A DNA stretch of 64,000 nt. Origin: Calliopum simillimum. Its lineage: Eukaryota; Arthropoda; Insecta; Diptera; Lauxaniidae. The notes below the pieces were generated by a model. It was not told where the DNA came from. It worked only from the letters and a program-made list of their open reading frames with translations, and searched no databases. Below, piece after piece: positions 53,670-64,000 of the stretch. Location: NCBI GenBank assembly GCA_951812925.1, contig OX638368.1, positions 73,938,422 to 74,002,421 of the forward strand, read 5' to 3'. Each line of letters opens with the position of its first letter. Within the stretch, counting starts at the first letter, position 1. The position numbers were made by a program, and so were the translations under genes.

Positions 53670-55517
53670 TTAATGAGAAGACCGCTGTACTGAAGAGAAC
53701 ATCACTTATTTGTGTGGCTGTGCAGAGAGAGAAGGGGAAGTATACTGGCGCTGTGATGTCAGAAAAAATGAGCGAGCAAGTGCGATTCGACGTTTTAGTA
53801 AATTATAAATATTAACTTTATTTCTGCAAAATGCATAAAACAATAATAATTTGTGAGTATTATATTTTATAAAGTGCTATTGTGAGTGTTTTATTGAAGT
53901 CAATGTGAGAAATTTTGCGGCTTTTTTGTTTTGATTTGTTTGCCTTTTTTGCGATCTATTTTTTGCGTTTATGCTAAGAACTGTGAAGTGTAGAGCTAGG
54001 GCATAGTGCGTGATAATAATTTTGTAAAGAGTTTACAATTTTATAATAGATTCTGTGAAAAATATTGTGCATTTAGTTTTTGATAAATAATAACAAAAGC
54101 GACATGAGCAGATTGCTTTGAGTGCGTGTGTGCGTTTAGCTTGCAGCATCATAGTTGTGAGTATGAGTGCATAGAAATTGAGAGTGCGTGTACTGTTTTT
54201 CGTATGCGTATTTTTATACCCTACACCCAGGGTATATTCACTTTGTCCTTCCGTTTGTAACGCAGAGGCAGGTTGTGAATACTTCCTGCGGTGCGATTCA
54301 CAAGTGGTACCTTATTGGAGCCTTATCCGAAATTATGAGCAGTAGTGAGATTGGCCGAATATTAACACCAAATATAGCTCGGATAATTTATAGAGCCGAG
54401 GTTGTCTTCCAAAGAGATAGTCGATCATGAAAAAAATTTATATGCTCCCAAAGAGTGGAGTAAATTTTAGAATTGCTGGTCAGAAAGTATGTAGGCTGAA
54501 TTGAATGTGCTCAGCATTATATCAAAACATGATCATATGCAATACATGCAAATATATATTCCGCGCAATTGGGAACAGGTGCTTGCCCTTCGAGAGATGA
54601 GAAAAGAATAATTGAAGTTCTGCTGAAATAAGAAAAAGAGAAAGACTTTGCGAAATGAATACTTGTGCTAAAGAAAAGAAAACATGTGCTGAATGGGAGC
54701 TCAATTGAATTCTTGAATTCCATTTTCAATAATAAGAGTGGGCAGCAGAATAGCGGGGCTGATGTGCCTAATGAGATAAGGCATTCGATGGGAGTTAAAA
54801 ATGGTTCGCATATTTTTGATTATCGGCAATCTTCATAGAGCGACAATGCATGCTGTGCAAGTACTAATGCAATTTGCGAGACAGAAGTTTTGGAGAACGC
54901 GATTATGGAGCAAAATGTAATTTGTGCGCGATATATTGCAAAATGTGAGAAAAATTAATGTCTGCATTGCAAGGAGATAATAAAGTAAGAATTGGTAAAC
55001 CTTTCTTACATACAGGTTTAGATAATGATGCTAAATTTTGTCCTTAAATGGTTGTTTAAGTAGGTGGTATTTAATAAAAAATGTTAGGTAGCTAATGTTG
55101 CTTGTTTAAAGACACGAGCAGTGTACATTGGTACTATGACAGATTTAACTTGTTTATCTTTTATTGCTTGCTATGAGCGTTTTATTTGCAGACGAAGGCG
55201 TTGTGAGCGAATTTGCAGCGATAATAGTACATCTTTTGTTGGTGCGATTAAAGACCTGAAAATGGTATGTGAGAAGTGTTAAGGGCGAGAAGTGTATTAT
55301 CACTTAAGCATCAAGAGCGAAGTATTTCCCCCAGCACAATGGTCTCTGGGAAGGATCTGTAAACTTATCTATATCAGTTGTGATGCAAACGCCAAATCGA
55401 TTGAAGCGAACCGTGCAGAAAATCTGTAATTTGTCTGTCGAAACTGCAGACGAACCATCTGAGCAAATTAATTGAGATGGGCATCATTATTAAAAACCTG
55501 CTGGTATTTGCGGGCAC

Positions 55518-55738
55518 TTTATCGTATACACCCTGTATACGAGTTTTTCTCAGAGAATCAACAAAATGTATTTTCATATTTGTATAATGTATCAGTATTA
55601 TTTGAGCTATTGTGAAGGAAACATGTGAATTTATTGTGCTTTTTGTGTGCTGAGAATAAATGTGGTTTTTTGAACAAAGTTCCTTTTTCACAATAATTGC
55701 TGTGTTTTTATTCCGCTGACCTATCGAAGGTTTAAACA
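55518..55738 (+). repeat. 3' LTR of the non-coding element
   Basis: Begins tttatcgtatacaccctgta, ends gaaggtttaaaca, followed by aaagc. Confidence 0.82.
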
Positions 55739-55929
55739 AAAGCTATATAAAAAAACCTTTTGAGACTGTCTGACAGATATGGATGAGATTGAGTACAAAC
55801 ATTTTTAAAGGGTATCGGGAACGGGCGAACGAGGTCGCTCTCGGGAAACTAGTAAAATATAAATATTTAACATAGTAACACAAGACGTATGAGTGATATT
55901 TGCAGTATGAATTTTGAACTCCGGGTGCC

Positions 55930-56295
55930 TGACGGTTCCGCAAGGAACCAACCATATATTCAAAAAATCCACTAAAGTAAAATCAAAATTTTTTTTCTAA
56001 AGCTCACAATAGCTTCTGACCATTTAACGGTCAAGGAAATATTTTTTCCATCTTTGATAATAGTGAATTTACCACAAAAATTATTTTTTTAAAGTACGGA
56101 ATTTTACAAAAGTGTTTAATCTCGAGATTGTATCTCTCTACTGAATATAAAGCTGTCAAATGAAGTTGGTTTCAAGTGGATCAACATACATTTTTGAAGT
56201 TACAGCGGGAAGTTTAAAAGAAATTTGTTTCATGAAATTTTGATTTTAGTTGGTTGGTTCTTGGCGGAACTCGTGGGTTGTTAAGGGTTAATTAT
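55930..56295. repeat. Inverted-repeat MITE-like segment
   Basis: gttccgcaaggaaccaacca (55936) pairs with tggttggttcttggcggaac (56251), and aaaatcaaaattttttttct with the mirrored aaattttgattttag inside. The right end gttaagggttaa ends in TTAA, but no matching TTAA is clear on the left. Confidence 0.5.
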
Positions 56296-56499
56296 AAAAG
56301 GATAATATTTCAGTTGTATCTGACTTTTTGAAGAGAAACTTTTTGGCCGCGCTTGGGGTAAAATTTTAAGGCTGCGCCACACATTTTTCAATACATTCCG
56401 CTATGGTAGAAAGATGCCGAACGTGATACCTTAAGGTTTGATTAAACACATCCTGGGAATATGAGGAAAAACTCAAAGTTGGAACACTGAAGTTTTTTT

Positions 56500-56935
56500 G
56501 ATGAGGTTTTGTTCGTCCACTTCTCCTGAGTTGGAAAATATAAAAATTAAAATCCAGACTCTTCCTTCTTGTGAATAAACTGGGCTTAAGCCCCTTTTTT
56601 CGAGGCATGTTTAAATTACTTATATTATACTTAACTGGAAGTCTTGGAAATTAAAATGTTTTCATCAGTCCTGTTCGATATATTGGTCAAGATTTGGAAA
56701 ATTAGAAAATTTAATCGGAACAATTCCTTATTGCGAATAAACCGAGCTTAAGCGCCTTTTTTCTTGGTATTTTTAAATTATTAATATTAAATCGACCTCC
56801 AAATGTTCGCAATGAAAATTTTTGGTGAGGTTTTGTTTGTTAGTTTCTTGTGATTAGGATAAGGTGAAGAAGTGAATCAAAACAACTCCTTCTTGCAAAT
56901 AAATTGACTTTAAGCCCCTTTTTTGCCTCTTAAAG
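56500..56935 (+). repeat. Three degenerate tandem units of about 163 bp
   Basis: Each unit contains ttccttcttgtgaataaact followed by taagccccttttttc (near 56558, 56722 and 56886), and gatgaggttttgttcgtccac recurs as ggtgaggttttgtttgttag. Non-coding. Confidence 0.6.
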
Positions 56936-57815
56936 TGTGAATAAAACGTACAACTTTTAACTCGCAATAACTAAGCTCACAGTTGTTTATTTTCGGGTTA
57001 GTATATAGAGAAGTGTTCATGGAACATACATATATGTTTTTTGACTAAACATTTTAGAAAACCATTGCTCTCTTGATTAATAAATCAGCGCAACTATTAT
57101 TTTCTGTCAGAATAATTTTTATGTTTTTCATATGAAATTCATAAATATACTTGCTACACACAATGTGGAGGAGCGCGGCTCTATGGAGATTTTTAATTTT
57201 TACATATTCTAAATGGGCCAGGGAATAAAAGGTCATACTCAAATCAAATTGTTAGTGAAGCTGCTGCTGCTGTAGGTGGTTCAGAAAGAAGAGCTGGTCT
57301 CATCAAAACAAGGCTGGAATCACGAAGGACAATGCCCGTCTTTAATACTAAAAAGGAGTTCAAATTTGTTAAAATATATTAATATTATAATAAAAATCAC
57401 AATTTGGACACTTTTAAGCTCTTTAACTAACTTTATACAAATAAACTCAACGTAATATTTTTTTTTTTTTTTCAAAACTTCAATGTCTTTGTGGCAGTAC
57501 AAAACATTAAAATATCAAAAAGTACCATATAACATTTTTTATTAAGATTATTATGGAGCATCTTTTGGCATGTGAGCCATTTCGAAAATAGCAAAAAACA
57601 AATTTCGCTCCACCCTAATATATATAACTGTTCGAAAAATGTTCGTATGTGTTTTATAAAATTAAAATTTAAAATTTAAAATAAACTTGCATACCCCGGT
57701 GCTACTTCATCTTTATGTATTTTCTAAACCTTATCCATACGTGTAAAAATTTTTTTTTTAAAGAAATATAATGTTTTTTAAACTCATGTCATTATTTGTC
57801 CTGATGCTGTTTATA
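56936..57815. other. No gene seen
   Basis: AT-rich sequence with a short gctgctgctgct run near 57260. No transposon ends or coding motifs. Confidence 0.45.
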
Positions 57816-57819
57816 TATG

Positions 57820-58838
57820 GGTCGTTCCACGGTGGATTTTCATTCAAAAATTTTTTTGACCCGAATTATTTTTTTTCGCATTCTTTGACTCAAAATAAAG
57901 GATACGTATTTTTTCTTTTCGTCAGGATATGCACATTTCTCAAGTTATGAATTTTTAAATTTTTCAAGTTCAAAGAAAGTTCCTCTTTATACTTGCTAAT
58001 ATGCAAAATAAATATTTAATTAGCAATATATCAAAACATGATGAAATGCATGCTTTTTTCTCAGCTTTCGAATGAAGGATATTACAAATCGATCCAAGTA
58101 ATTGTTTATAAAAAAAAATTACATTTTCCTAAACAAATTAATTTTTTTCAAATTTGGCACTGTTTTTTTTCGATTTTTTTTGTGGGAAATGTTTTCCTAA
58201 CACTTTTGCAGATACCCTCAAAATTTCAGAATGGATCGTCAAGAATTGTGGCTGCAATGAATTTTTAAACTTGTGCGTTCGCCCTGGGAAATGCACGCGC
58301 TCGCTCAGTTTCGCGTCAAGCGTGTTTATTTCTGTCGCGTTTGTCGATTTATGATTGCCAAGGCAAGAAAACTGAAAACGCGAACGCACAAGTTTAAAAA
58401 TTCATTGCAGCCACAATTCTTGACGATCCATTCTGAAATTTTGAGGGTATCTGCAAAAGTGTTAGGAAAACATTTTCCCGCCAAAAAATCGAAAAAACAG
58501 TGCTAAATTTGAAAAAAAATAATTTGTTTAGGAAAATTTCATTTTTTTTTTTAAACAATTACTTGGATCGATTTGTAATATCCTTCATTCGAAAGCTGAG
58601 AAAAAAGCATACATTTCATCATGTTTTACATTGCTAATTAAATATTTATTTTGCATATTAGCAAGTATAAAGAGGAACTTTCTTTGAACTTGAAAAATTT
58701 AAAAATTCATAACTTGAGAAATGTGCATATCCTGACGAAAAGAAAAAATACGTGTCCTTTATTTTGAGTCAAAGAATGCGAAAAAAAATAATTCGGGTCA
58801 AAAAAATGTTTGAATGAAAATCCACCGTGGAATGACTC
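57820..58838. mobile_element. Near-perfect foldback with a short unique spacer
   Basis: Arms of about 460 bp (57820-58283 and 58378-58838) are almost exact inverted copies: ttccacggtggattttcatt / aatgaaaatccaccgtggaa, ttcgcattctttgactcaaa, tttaaacttgtgcgttcg / cgaacgcacaagtttaaa. The spacer of about 95 bp, cctgggaaatgcacgcgctc to ggcaagaaaactgaaaa, is comparatively GC-rich and unique. The flank atatg occurs on both sides (57815-57819, 58839-58843), a possible 5-bp duplication. Non-coding. Confidence 0.75.
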
Positions 58839-59065
58839 ATATGTATTTAAGTTATCTGCGTCAAGTAGTTTTAGGGATATGATGAATTAGTTTTTTTGGG
58901 GAGCTTGTAAGCGCTCACTTTTTCAACCTTTGACGTAGCATTTTCTATTAGAAAGATACTGCGAAAGTTTCATTAAAATCGGTTGTTAGTTTCTGAGTCT
59001 AAAAGGAACAAATATACAAAAAAAAATCTATTTTTGTATTCAGTAATTTCAAAATCGGAGCAGTT

Positions 59066-59380
59066 TTGCCGGATTTATGGGCTGGATCCGTCAGTTCGTA
59101 TATTTTCTCGCACACTCAGGCGTCTCATCAGGCCCATCCCTATTACATAACAACGGTGTTTAACAGAACATCACACTATCGGGATAATTCGTTCTTTGGC
59201 CGTACGATTAAGTTGTGGAATAATCTCCATGCGGGCGTTCTTCCGACAGCTGTGATATCGGTAGATTTGAGAAAAATGTTCATCGACACTACTAATCTTT
59301 TCCCCCATCCCTTTAAGCTATTTCCTTTTCTTCAAATTAACACGGTGCATCGCAATTATAAAACCTCGTATTATTGTTGA
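59066..59380 (+). pseudogene. LINE ORF2 C-terminal tail
   Basis: The frame contains NRTSHYRDNSFFGRTIKLWN then NLHAGVLPTAV and LRKMFI, matching the conserved end of many non-LTR ORF2 proteins (RT..Y..SFF.RT..LWN.LP..V). Upstream SHTQASHQAHPYY fits the same region. The rest of the LINE is absent; the sequence before 59060 is a non-coding repeat. Confidence 0.7.
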
Positions 59381-59384
59381 TAAA

Positions 59385-59840
59385 TTTTTCGATTTTTTGG
59401 GCATAGACAATACCAACTTCCGACAAGTTTCTCCAGGAATGTTATACCAAATTTTTTGAATATTTTCCCATTAATATGTCGGATATATATCTTGCCGCAA
59501 AAAAAGCACCTTAAGCTGTCATATGCGTGCTTCAAAGTTTTGTGAGCCTTACGTGGACTTCTTCGCCTTATAGGTGGCGAACGGTTCTCTCCACATCGTT
59601 ACCACACAAAACCAGATTATATGAAGCACTGCATAGTTAAGCGTCTTCTTTAACTTTACAGTTCTAAGCAGATGCTTTTAGCAATCAATCCTTCCGGGTA
59701 GATTTGTGCTTATTAATTGTCGTCGAAAGGTTCGTGATGAAACACTCTTTATTTTGCTTGCAATTGTTATGGATGACTTGAACGGGTAAGCTAATGTAAC
59801 GATGCGATTGTCGGTCGCTAGTGAAGTTTTTTTAGTGCTC
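59385..59840 (-). pseudogene. Tc1-like transposase fragment, catalytic core deleted
   Basis: On the minus strand: KTSLATDNRIVTLAYPFKSS (about 59840), SKIKSVSSRTFRRQLISTNL, the second helix-turn-helix of Tc1-type proteins, then after a degenerate joint IQKIWYNIPGETCRKLVLSM ending near 59385, the standard Tc1 C-terminus (W..IP.E.C..L..SM). Most of the DDE domain between them is missing, and several stops occur. Confidence 0.65.
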
Positions 59841-60119
59841 ACCGTGTTTCGGTGGATTATTTCGATTTGAATGTATTTGTTATGAAATTATCAAACCGTC
59901 CCGGAAGTTGATATTGCCTAAGCCCGGGAAATAGAAAAAGTCATCAACAATAATGGCGAATATAAAAAATACTTGACCATAATTAACAAAATTTCAATAA
60001 TCATAAACAAGTTTGTTGAGCCAACCGAATTTGGTTTTATTTTATGAATAAACCAAGCGTTAACGTTCTAGTTTGAAAAGACTTTATTGTTTGTTTTGAC
60101 GCTGAAGTATGCTTATGTT

Positions 60120-62013
60120 AGGTACATTAAGCTAGCAGAGCGAAAATGCCAGAACTGAAAAAAAAAATGCCATAATTATAGGCTAATTTTGGGCCCAAAC
60201 GCCGAATTTTAGGCTCTTCATTTTTTTAAAAAAAAAAAGTTAGCTCTGCTAGTTAAGTTTAAGCTAGCAGAGCTATTTCGAGAAAACACATACGGGACGT
60301 ATATTGAACTAAAGTAAGTAGTCAATAATTATAGGCTAATTATAGGCTATTTAAATGCCCAATCGGCAAATACAACAACAGTAATTTTACATTAAAGTAG
60401 GGGTAAGTGGGCGGCCTGCGGCCGCTGCTCATGATTTAAACCCTTCGGCCGCGGATCAGTCTTATGCAAGCGTAGTAGCTACTTATTATTTAAAAAAATA
60501 AAAATTTTTATTAAAAATTGCGCGCGCAATTTGACTAGCAAAACTATTTGTTGGATATATTATAGATTGATCCGCGGCCGAAGGCCGCCGCGAAGCCGGT
60601 GTTGGATGTCTGACAGGCTTAAATCTTATAATTAGCCTATAACACAGGCCGACAAAAATTATACCCAGAAACCAGATTATATATTTCCCTAGGTTTTCGA
60701 TGCGCTGATTCCGAATCTGGTCGCAGAATTGCTCCATCACGTCAGGTTTTTGAGATATCCTAACCTAAAAGTGCCAAAAATTACGATTTTTCTCAATTTT
60801 GAGGTTAAATAGCTCTAAGGATTTTATTTTTCTTGGAAAACTATGAACGATATTTTAAAGTACTAGTCTTCCTCTTTCAAATGCCGTTGAGTTTGTTTGA
60901 ATATCTTTTTTTTTCTCTCAGATATGGCATTTTGAAGAATGCATATAAGAGGATTTCCCTATATCTAAAAGTCCGTAGAGGAAACCTTAGCTTGATGCAG
61001 TCGATTTGTTTTGCATTAGGAGATACATAATTTTTTTTAAGGTCTATAAAATTAAGGATTTCTTGTAAAAAAAACTTCCTCTTTCAAAATATGAGGCAGG
61101 ATTTTGTAATTAAAAATAAAAAATAATAACAACACAGACACACAAAAAAAATATTTTCGATTCCACTAACAAGAGCACATAGACTTTTAATTACAAAATC
61201 CTGCCTCATATTTGAAAGAGGAAGTTTTTTTTACAAGAAATCCTTAATTTTATAGACCTTAAAAAAAATTATGTATCTCCTAATTCAAAACAAATCGACT
61301 GCATCAAGCTAAGGTTTCCTCTACGGACTTTTAGATATAGGGAAATCCTCTTATATGCATTCTTCAAAATGCCATATCTGAGAGAAAAAAAAAGATATTC
61401 AAACAAACTCAACGGCATTTGAAAGAGGAAGACTAGTACTTTAAAATATCGTTCATAGTTTTCCAAGAAAAATAAAATCCTTAGAGCTATTTAACCTCAA
61501 AATTGAGAAAAATCGTCATTTTTGGCACTTTTAGGTTAGGATATCTCAAAAACCTGACGTGATGGAGCAATTCTGCGACCAGATTCGGAATCAGCGCATC
61601 GAAAACCTACGGAAATATATAGTCCGGTTTCTGGGTATGTACTTTGATCAAATTTTGTCGGCCTGTGTAATTATTGAATACTTTCTTTAGTTCAAAATAT
61701 TTTTTTTTTTTTTTTTTTCAAAATCCCTCTGCTAGCTTATGCTTAACCTAGCAGAATCTTTTTTTTTTTTTTTTAATGTAAAGCTTTTTATTTGGCGATT
61801 GGGCATTTTAATAGCCTATAATTATTGACTACTTACTTTAGTTCAATATACGTCCCGTATGTGCTTTATCGAAATAGCTCTGCTAGCTTAAGTTTAAGCT
61901 TTTTTTTTTTAAAAGGAAGAGCCTAAAATTCGGCGTTTGGGCCAAATTAGCCTATAATTATGGCATTTTTTTTTTTAGTTCTGCCATTTTCGCTCTGCTA
62001 GCTTAATGTACCT
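60120..62013. mobile_element. Foldback with 9-bp TSD gcttatgtt (MULE-like), copy 2
   Basis: Ends aggtacattaagctagcaga and tctgctagcttaatgtacct are flanked by exact gcttatgtt (60111-60119 and 62014-62022). Same family as 42909-45025: repeated aattataggctaatt blocks and the GC-rich core (ggcggcctgcggccgctgct, then ggccgaaggccgccgcgaag), here rearranged and carrying an AT-rich insertion around 60460-60570. A CACAGG foldback is nested at 60643-61667. Confidence 0.85.
60643..61667. mobile_element. CACAGG-ended foldback, TAA TSD (copy 3)
   Basis: Ends cacaggccgacaaaaatt and aaattttgtcggcctgtg; TAA at 60640-60642 and 61668-61670. Arms are near identical inverted copies over about 480 bp, including gcgctgattccgaatctggt, aggtttttgagatatcctaa (shared module) and ctagtcttcctctttcaaat. 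Because the arms are so similar, both encode the same 65-residue open frame in opposite directions, differing at one residue; it has no known motif. Centre near 61155. Confidence 0.85.
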
Positions 62014-62149
62014 GCTTATGTTGAAAACTAACTTATTCTTTGAGGAAAATTAAAAACTACGTAGGGCGTAACAAAAGTTCGCTTAGTAAGTGTCATGTTA
62101 TAAATTTTTAGTAAATCAAAAAATTGCGTACTATTTATAGTCTTACCAT

Positions 62150-62810
62150 GAATCATTTCAATTTTCAGAAAGATCGGTCAAAATGGAGAGAAGAAAACGT
62201 AAAATTCGTGAAACAATGTCAGCAGATATTTCAGTGCCAACGCAACAAGAGATTCGGTTTGCTTTTCTTTTTGGATTTTGACGTAAGCTCAAGCTTAGTG
62301 AATGCCAAATAGCATTTGAAGTTAATGCGCCATCCCTCGTGACTACTTCAAAGTGGTTCCGAAAATTCCAGACAGATAATTTTTCTGTGGAGGACGAACC
62401 TCGAGAAGGCCGCCCAAAATCTTCGACTAATTGTGCAAGTGTAGCGCTAGTGAAGTCTAAAATTGACGAAGGTCCAAGGTTTACCCAGAAAATCATTGCT
62501 GACGAACTGGGCTTGAATGCCATGGCTGTATCGCGAAAATTAAAAAATGATCTTGCATACACGAAGAAAACTGCACGATGGGTTCTTAGAATATTAAATT
62601 ATGCTCAAAAAGAGGCACGTGTGTGTTTTGCTAAGTATTTTCTTTAAAAATACAAAAACGGAGAGTCTAACACTTTCAAGAAAATAGTAGCAAATGATGA
62701 AGCATGGTTTTAGAAGTACGACCCCGAAACCAAAGAACAATCCATGGTATGGAGCCCAGAAGGTGCAAGTCCATCTGTTAAAGTAAAGCAAAAAATAAAA
62801 TCGTTTAACA
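62150..62810 (+). pseudogene. mariner transposase, N-terminal two thirds
   Basis: Contains the paired helix-turn-helix region (QEIRFAFLFGF-like, then SLVTTSKWFRKFQTDNFSVE and EPREGRPKSS), KSKIDEGPRFTQKIIADELG, and TARWVLRILNYAQKEARVCF. After a stop at 62645 the first catalytic motif follows as KIVANDEAWF (Asp present), then KYDPETKEQSMVWSPEGASP. The sequence leaves the mariner near 62810, so the second and third catalytic Asp are missing. No terminal repeats were identified. Confidence 0.8.
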
Positions 62811-63258
62811 CTGGGTAGGATTTACTAAAATATTAATAACCTTTAAAAGCGGACCTTTAGAAAATTTAAAAAAAATCATTTAATAGAATTTTTATAGGAT
62901 TCTTAGAATTGAAGTGCTTAGTTTTTTCTTAAGCTAAGTTAGTTGTGACGCGGCGCTAACTTTACTTACTATTTACTACAAAAAAAATGTTCAGCAAAAT
63001 ACCAATAATTTTTGAAAGGGGTCTCGTAGAAAAAATACATTAGATGGGACAAACTAAATTTTCTTTAACGCGTAGTTTCTTTTTATTATTATTATTTATT
63101 TATCATAAAATAAATTTACAATAAATATTTCTTAGCACTAGCTGCCAGGGCTATCGGGTTTAGATACAAAATTAAATTAAATTAAATTATAATCAAATAG
63201 TTATAAATTATATTCTGTCTTGTAGTCGTAGCTTTGATAAAAAACTAAAAATTATATT
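62811..63258. other. No gene seen
   Basis: AT-rich DNA between a truncated mariner and the next element. aacactgggtagg at 62809 resembles the CCCAGTG ends in complement, but no partner is evident. Confidence 0.4.
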
Positions 63259-63260
63259 TA

Positions 63261-64000
63261 CAGTCTGTTAAATAAGAGCGTGGTCACGATTACTCGCGAT
63301 CGGTAAAGTATAATGCTGTAATTTTTTTTTCTCACACAGAGGGCAGTATTGTCCTTCATGCTTCGTGAAAGTGAATCAGCTGACCACTGTTTTCAATGCG
63401 TTCTCAGCATTTTTCCAAAATGAGTACCGCGTACGCGTCGCGCTTTGAAGCCGTTTTTTTGTGTATGCACCCCAAAGGTCCCAAAATGACCCAAGCGGCG
63501 GCTGCGAAGTATATGCAAAAGTCGAAACAGTTTGTGAGTAAGTGGGTGAATCGCTTCAAAGAAGTAAAAAATGTCGATGACTTTCCAAATCGCGGGTCTG
63601 TCGGTGTAGTGACGGAAAAACTGGAAAAACTATTTTCGAAAAATCCAACATTAACTTTGCGTGAAGGTGCTTCGAAATTGTCCCAAAAAGGTTTGAATAT
63701 CTCCCACGGAACTATTCGTAATCATTTGATTGCAAATAGTGTGAAATACCGAAGTACTTTGCAAAAACCGATGCTCAGTGAAAAACATGTCCAAAAACGT
63801 CTTGAATGGGCCAAAGACAATTTGGATCGTGACTGGGGCAACGTTATCTTCACTGATGAATCCTCTTTTTGGGCCTTTCCTATCATCAGGCATGCCTGGA
63901 CCCTGGACCCTGCAACTTGAAACAGCTGGTTCGACGCATTCACAAAATTTGGAGGTCGTTTTCAGAAGAGTATGCGCAAAATATTGTTCAAAGTATGTCG
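63261..64000 (+). mobile_element. Tc1/mariner-superfamily element, runs off the window
   Basis: Begins after TA (63259-63260) with cagtctgttaaataagagcg, a plausible terminal repeat start. The 5' untranslated region is about 160 bp before the ATG. The right end lies beyond 64000. Confidence 0.6.
63420..64000 (+). pseudogene. Tc1-like transposase with internal deletion, partial
   Basis: The start is chosen at the Met of MSTAYASRFEAVFLCMHPKG (63420); an upstream in-frame Met at 63396 is also possible. Then MTQAAAAKYMQKSKQFVSKW, a helix-turn-helix, TLREGASKLSQKGLNISHGT, and the first catalytic motif NVIFTDESSFWAF. From about 63880 the sequence jumps, and in another frame reads NLKQLVRRIHKIWRSFSEEY then AQNIVQSM, the usual C-terminus. 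The part with the second and third catalytic acids is therefore deleted. Before the junction the frame is intact for about 155 residues. Confidence 0.78.

Larger units (their letters stand above)
52891..55738 (+). mobile_element. Non-coding LTR retrotransposon (LARD/TRIM type)
   Basis: Direct repeats 52891-53112 and 55518-55738 (about 222 bp, few differences) are flanked by the exact 5-bp duplication aaagc (52886-52890 and 55739-55743). The 5' LTR runs TG...CA; the 3' LTR begins TT where TG is expected. The sequence after the 5' LTR, ttggtcattcgagcggat, resembles leaders of BEL-type elements. The 2.4-kb interior has no gag or pol motif; it contains a TTAA MITE (53256-53669) and an inverted fragment of the fly tail repeat (54218-54270). 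It would depend on an autonomous relative. Confidence 0.85.

Noticed and set aside
54188..54430. 80-codon plus-strand open frame in the non-coding LTR element
   Set aside because: It overlaps the inverted fly tail repeat (54218-54270) and shows no gag or pol motif.
60486..60740. Minus-strand frame reading FKPVRHPTPASRRPS
   Set aside because: Same GC-rich foldback core as at 44206; it crosses a nested element boundary and so cannot be one gene.

Overview
The window reads as heterochromatin-like, AT-rich intergenic DNA of a higher fly (Diptera, Cyclorrhapha; a tephritid-like genome is the best guess). Evidence: irritans-type and other mariner elements, Tc1, BEL/Pao, gypsy and copia remnants, and the dispersed fly repeat tail with acggacatggctatatcgac and the paired ends accctgggtgtagggtat (about 1160) and its complement (about 54220). 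I recognise no intact host protein gene, rRNA or functional tRNA. Nearly everything assignable is a transposable element (TE), usually broken and often nested.

Layout. 1-4.6 kb: a TA-flanked element with G-rich ends (210-1615) holding a tandem fly repeat, then a rearranged Tc1-like copy with a nested MITE. 4.96-9.2 kb: an about 415-bp-period tandem repeat broken by a piggyBac-like element, a second G-rich-end element carrying a copia RNase H remnant, and a deleted irritans mariner. 9.3-11.2 kb: a palindromic element. 11.6-16.55 kb: a RAG1/Transib-like transposase pseudogene (minus strand), split by an 8-bp-TSD hAT-type foldback that is itself hit by a mariner. 17-25 kb: a Tc1 fragment and several large foldbacks. 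25.3-39.2 kb: inverted arms of about 0.8 kb surrounding a BEL/Pao element (26207-32244), a 140-bp satellite and a very young gypsy element (33328-37506). 39.5-45 kb: more foldbacks, one with a 9-bp TSD. 45-53 kb: a LINE 3' end, a duplicated foldback family with CCCARTG ends, and a pogo-type remnant. 52.9-55.7 kb: a non-coding LTR element with a TTAA MITE inside. 56-64 kb: more foldbacks, LINE and Tc1 remnants, a second 9-bp-TSD element, and two mariner/Tc1 transposase fragments, the last running off the window.

The elements do not work together as a pathway. What links them is insertion history: target-site duplications (TSDs) and repeat-based empty sites let the order of many insertions be read directly. 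The most unusual material is the RAG1-like relic, a set of foldbacks with different ends that share one internal non-coding module, and a CACAGG-ended foldback family whose three copies all sit in TAATTA.
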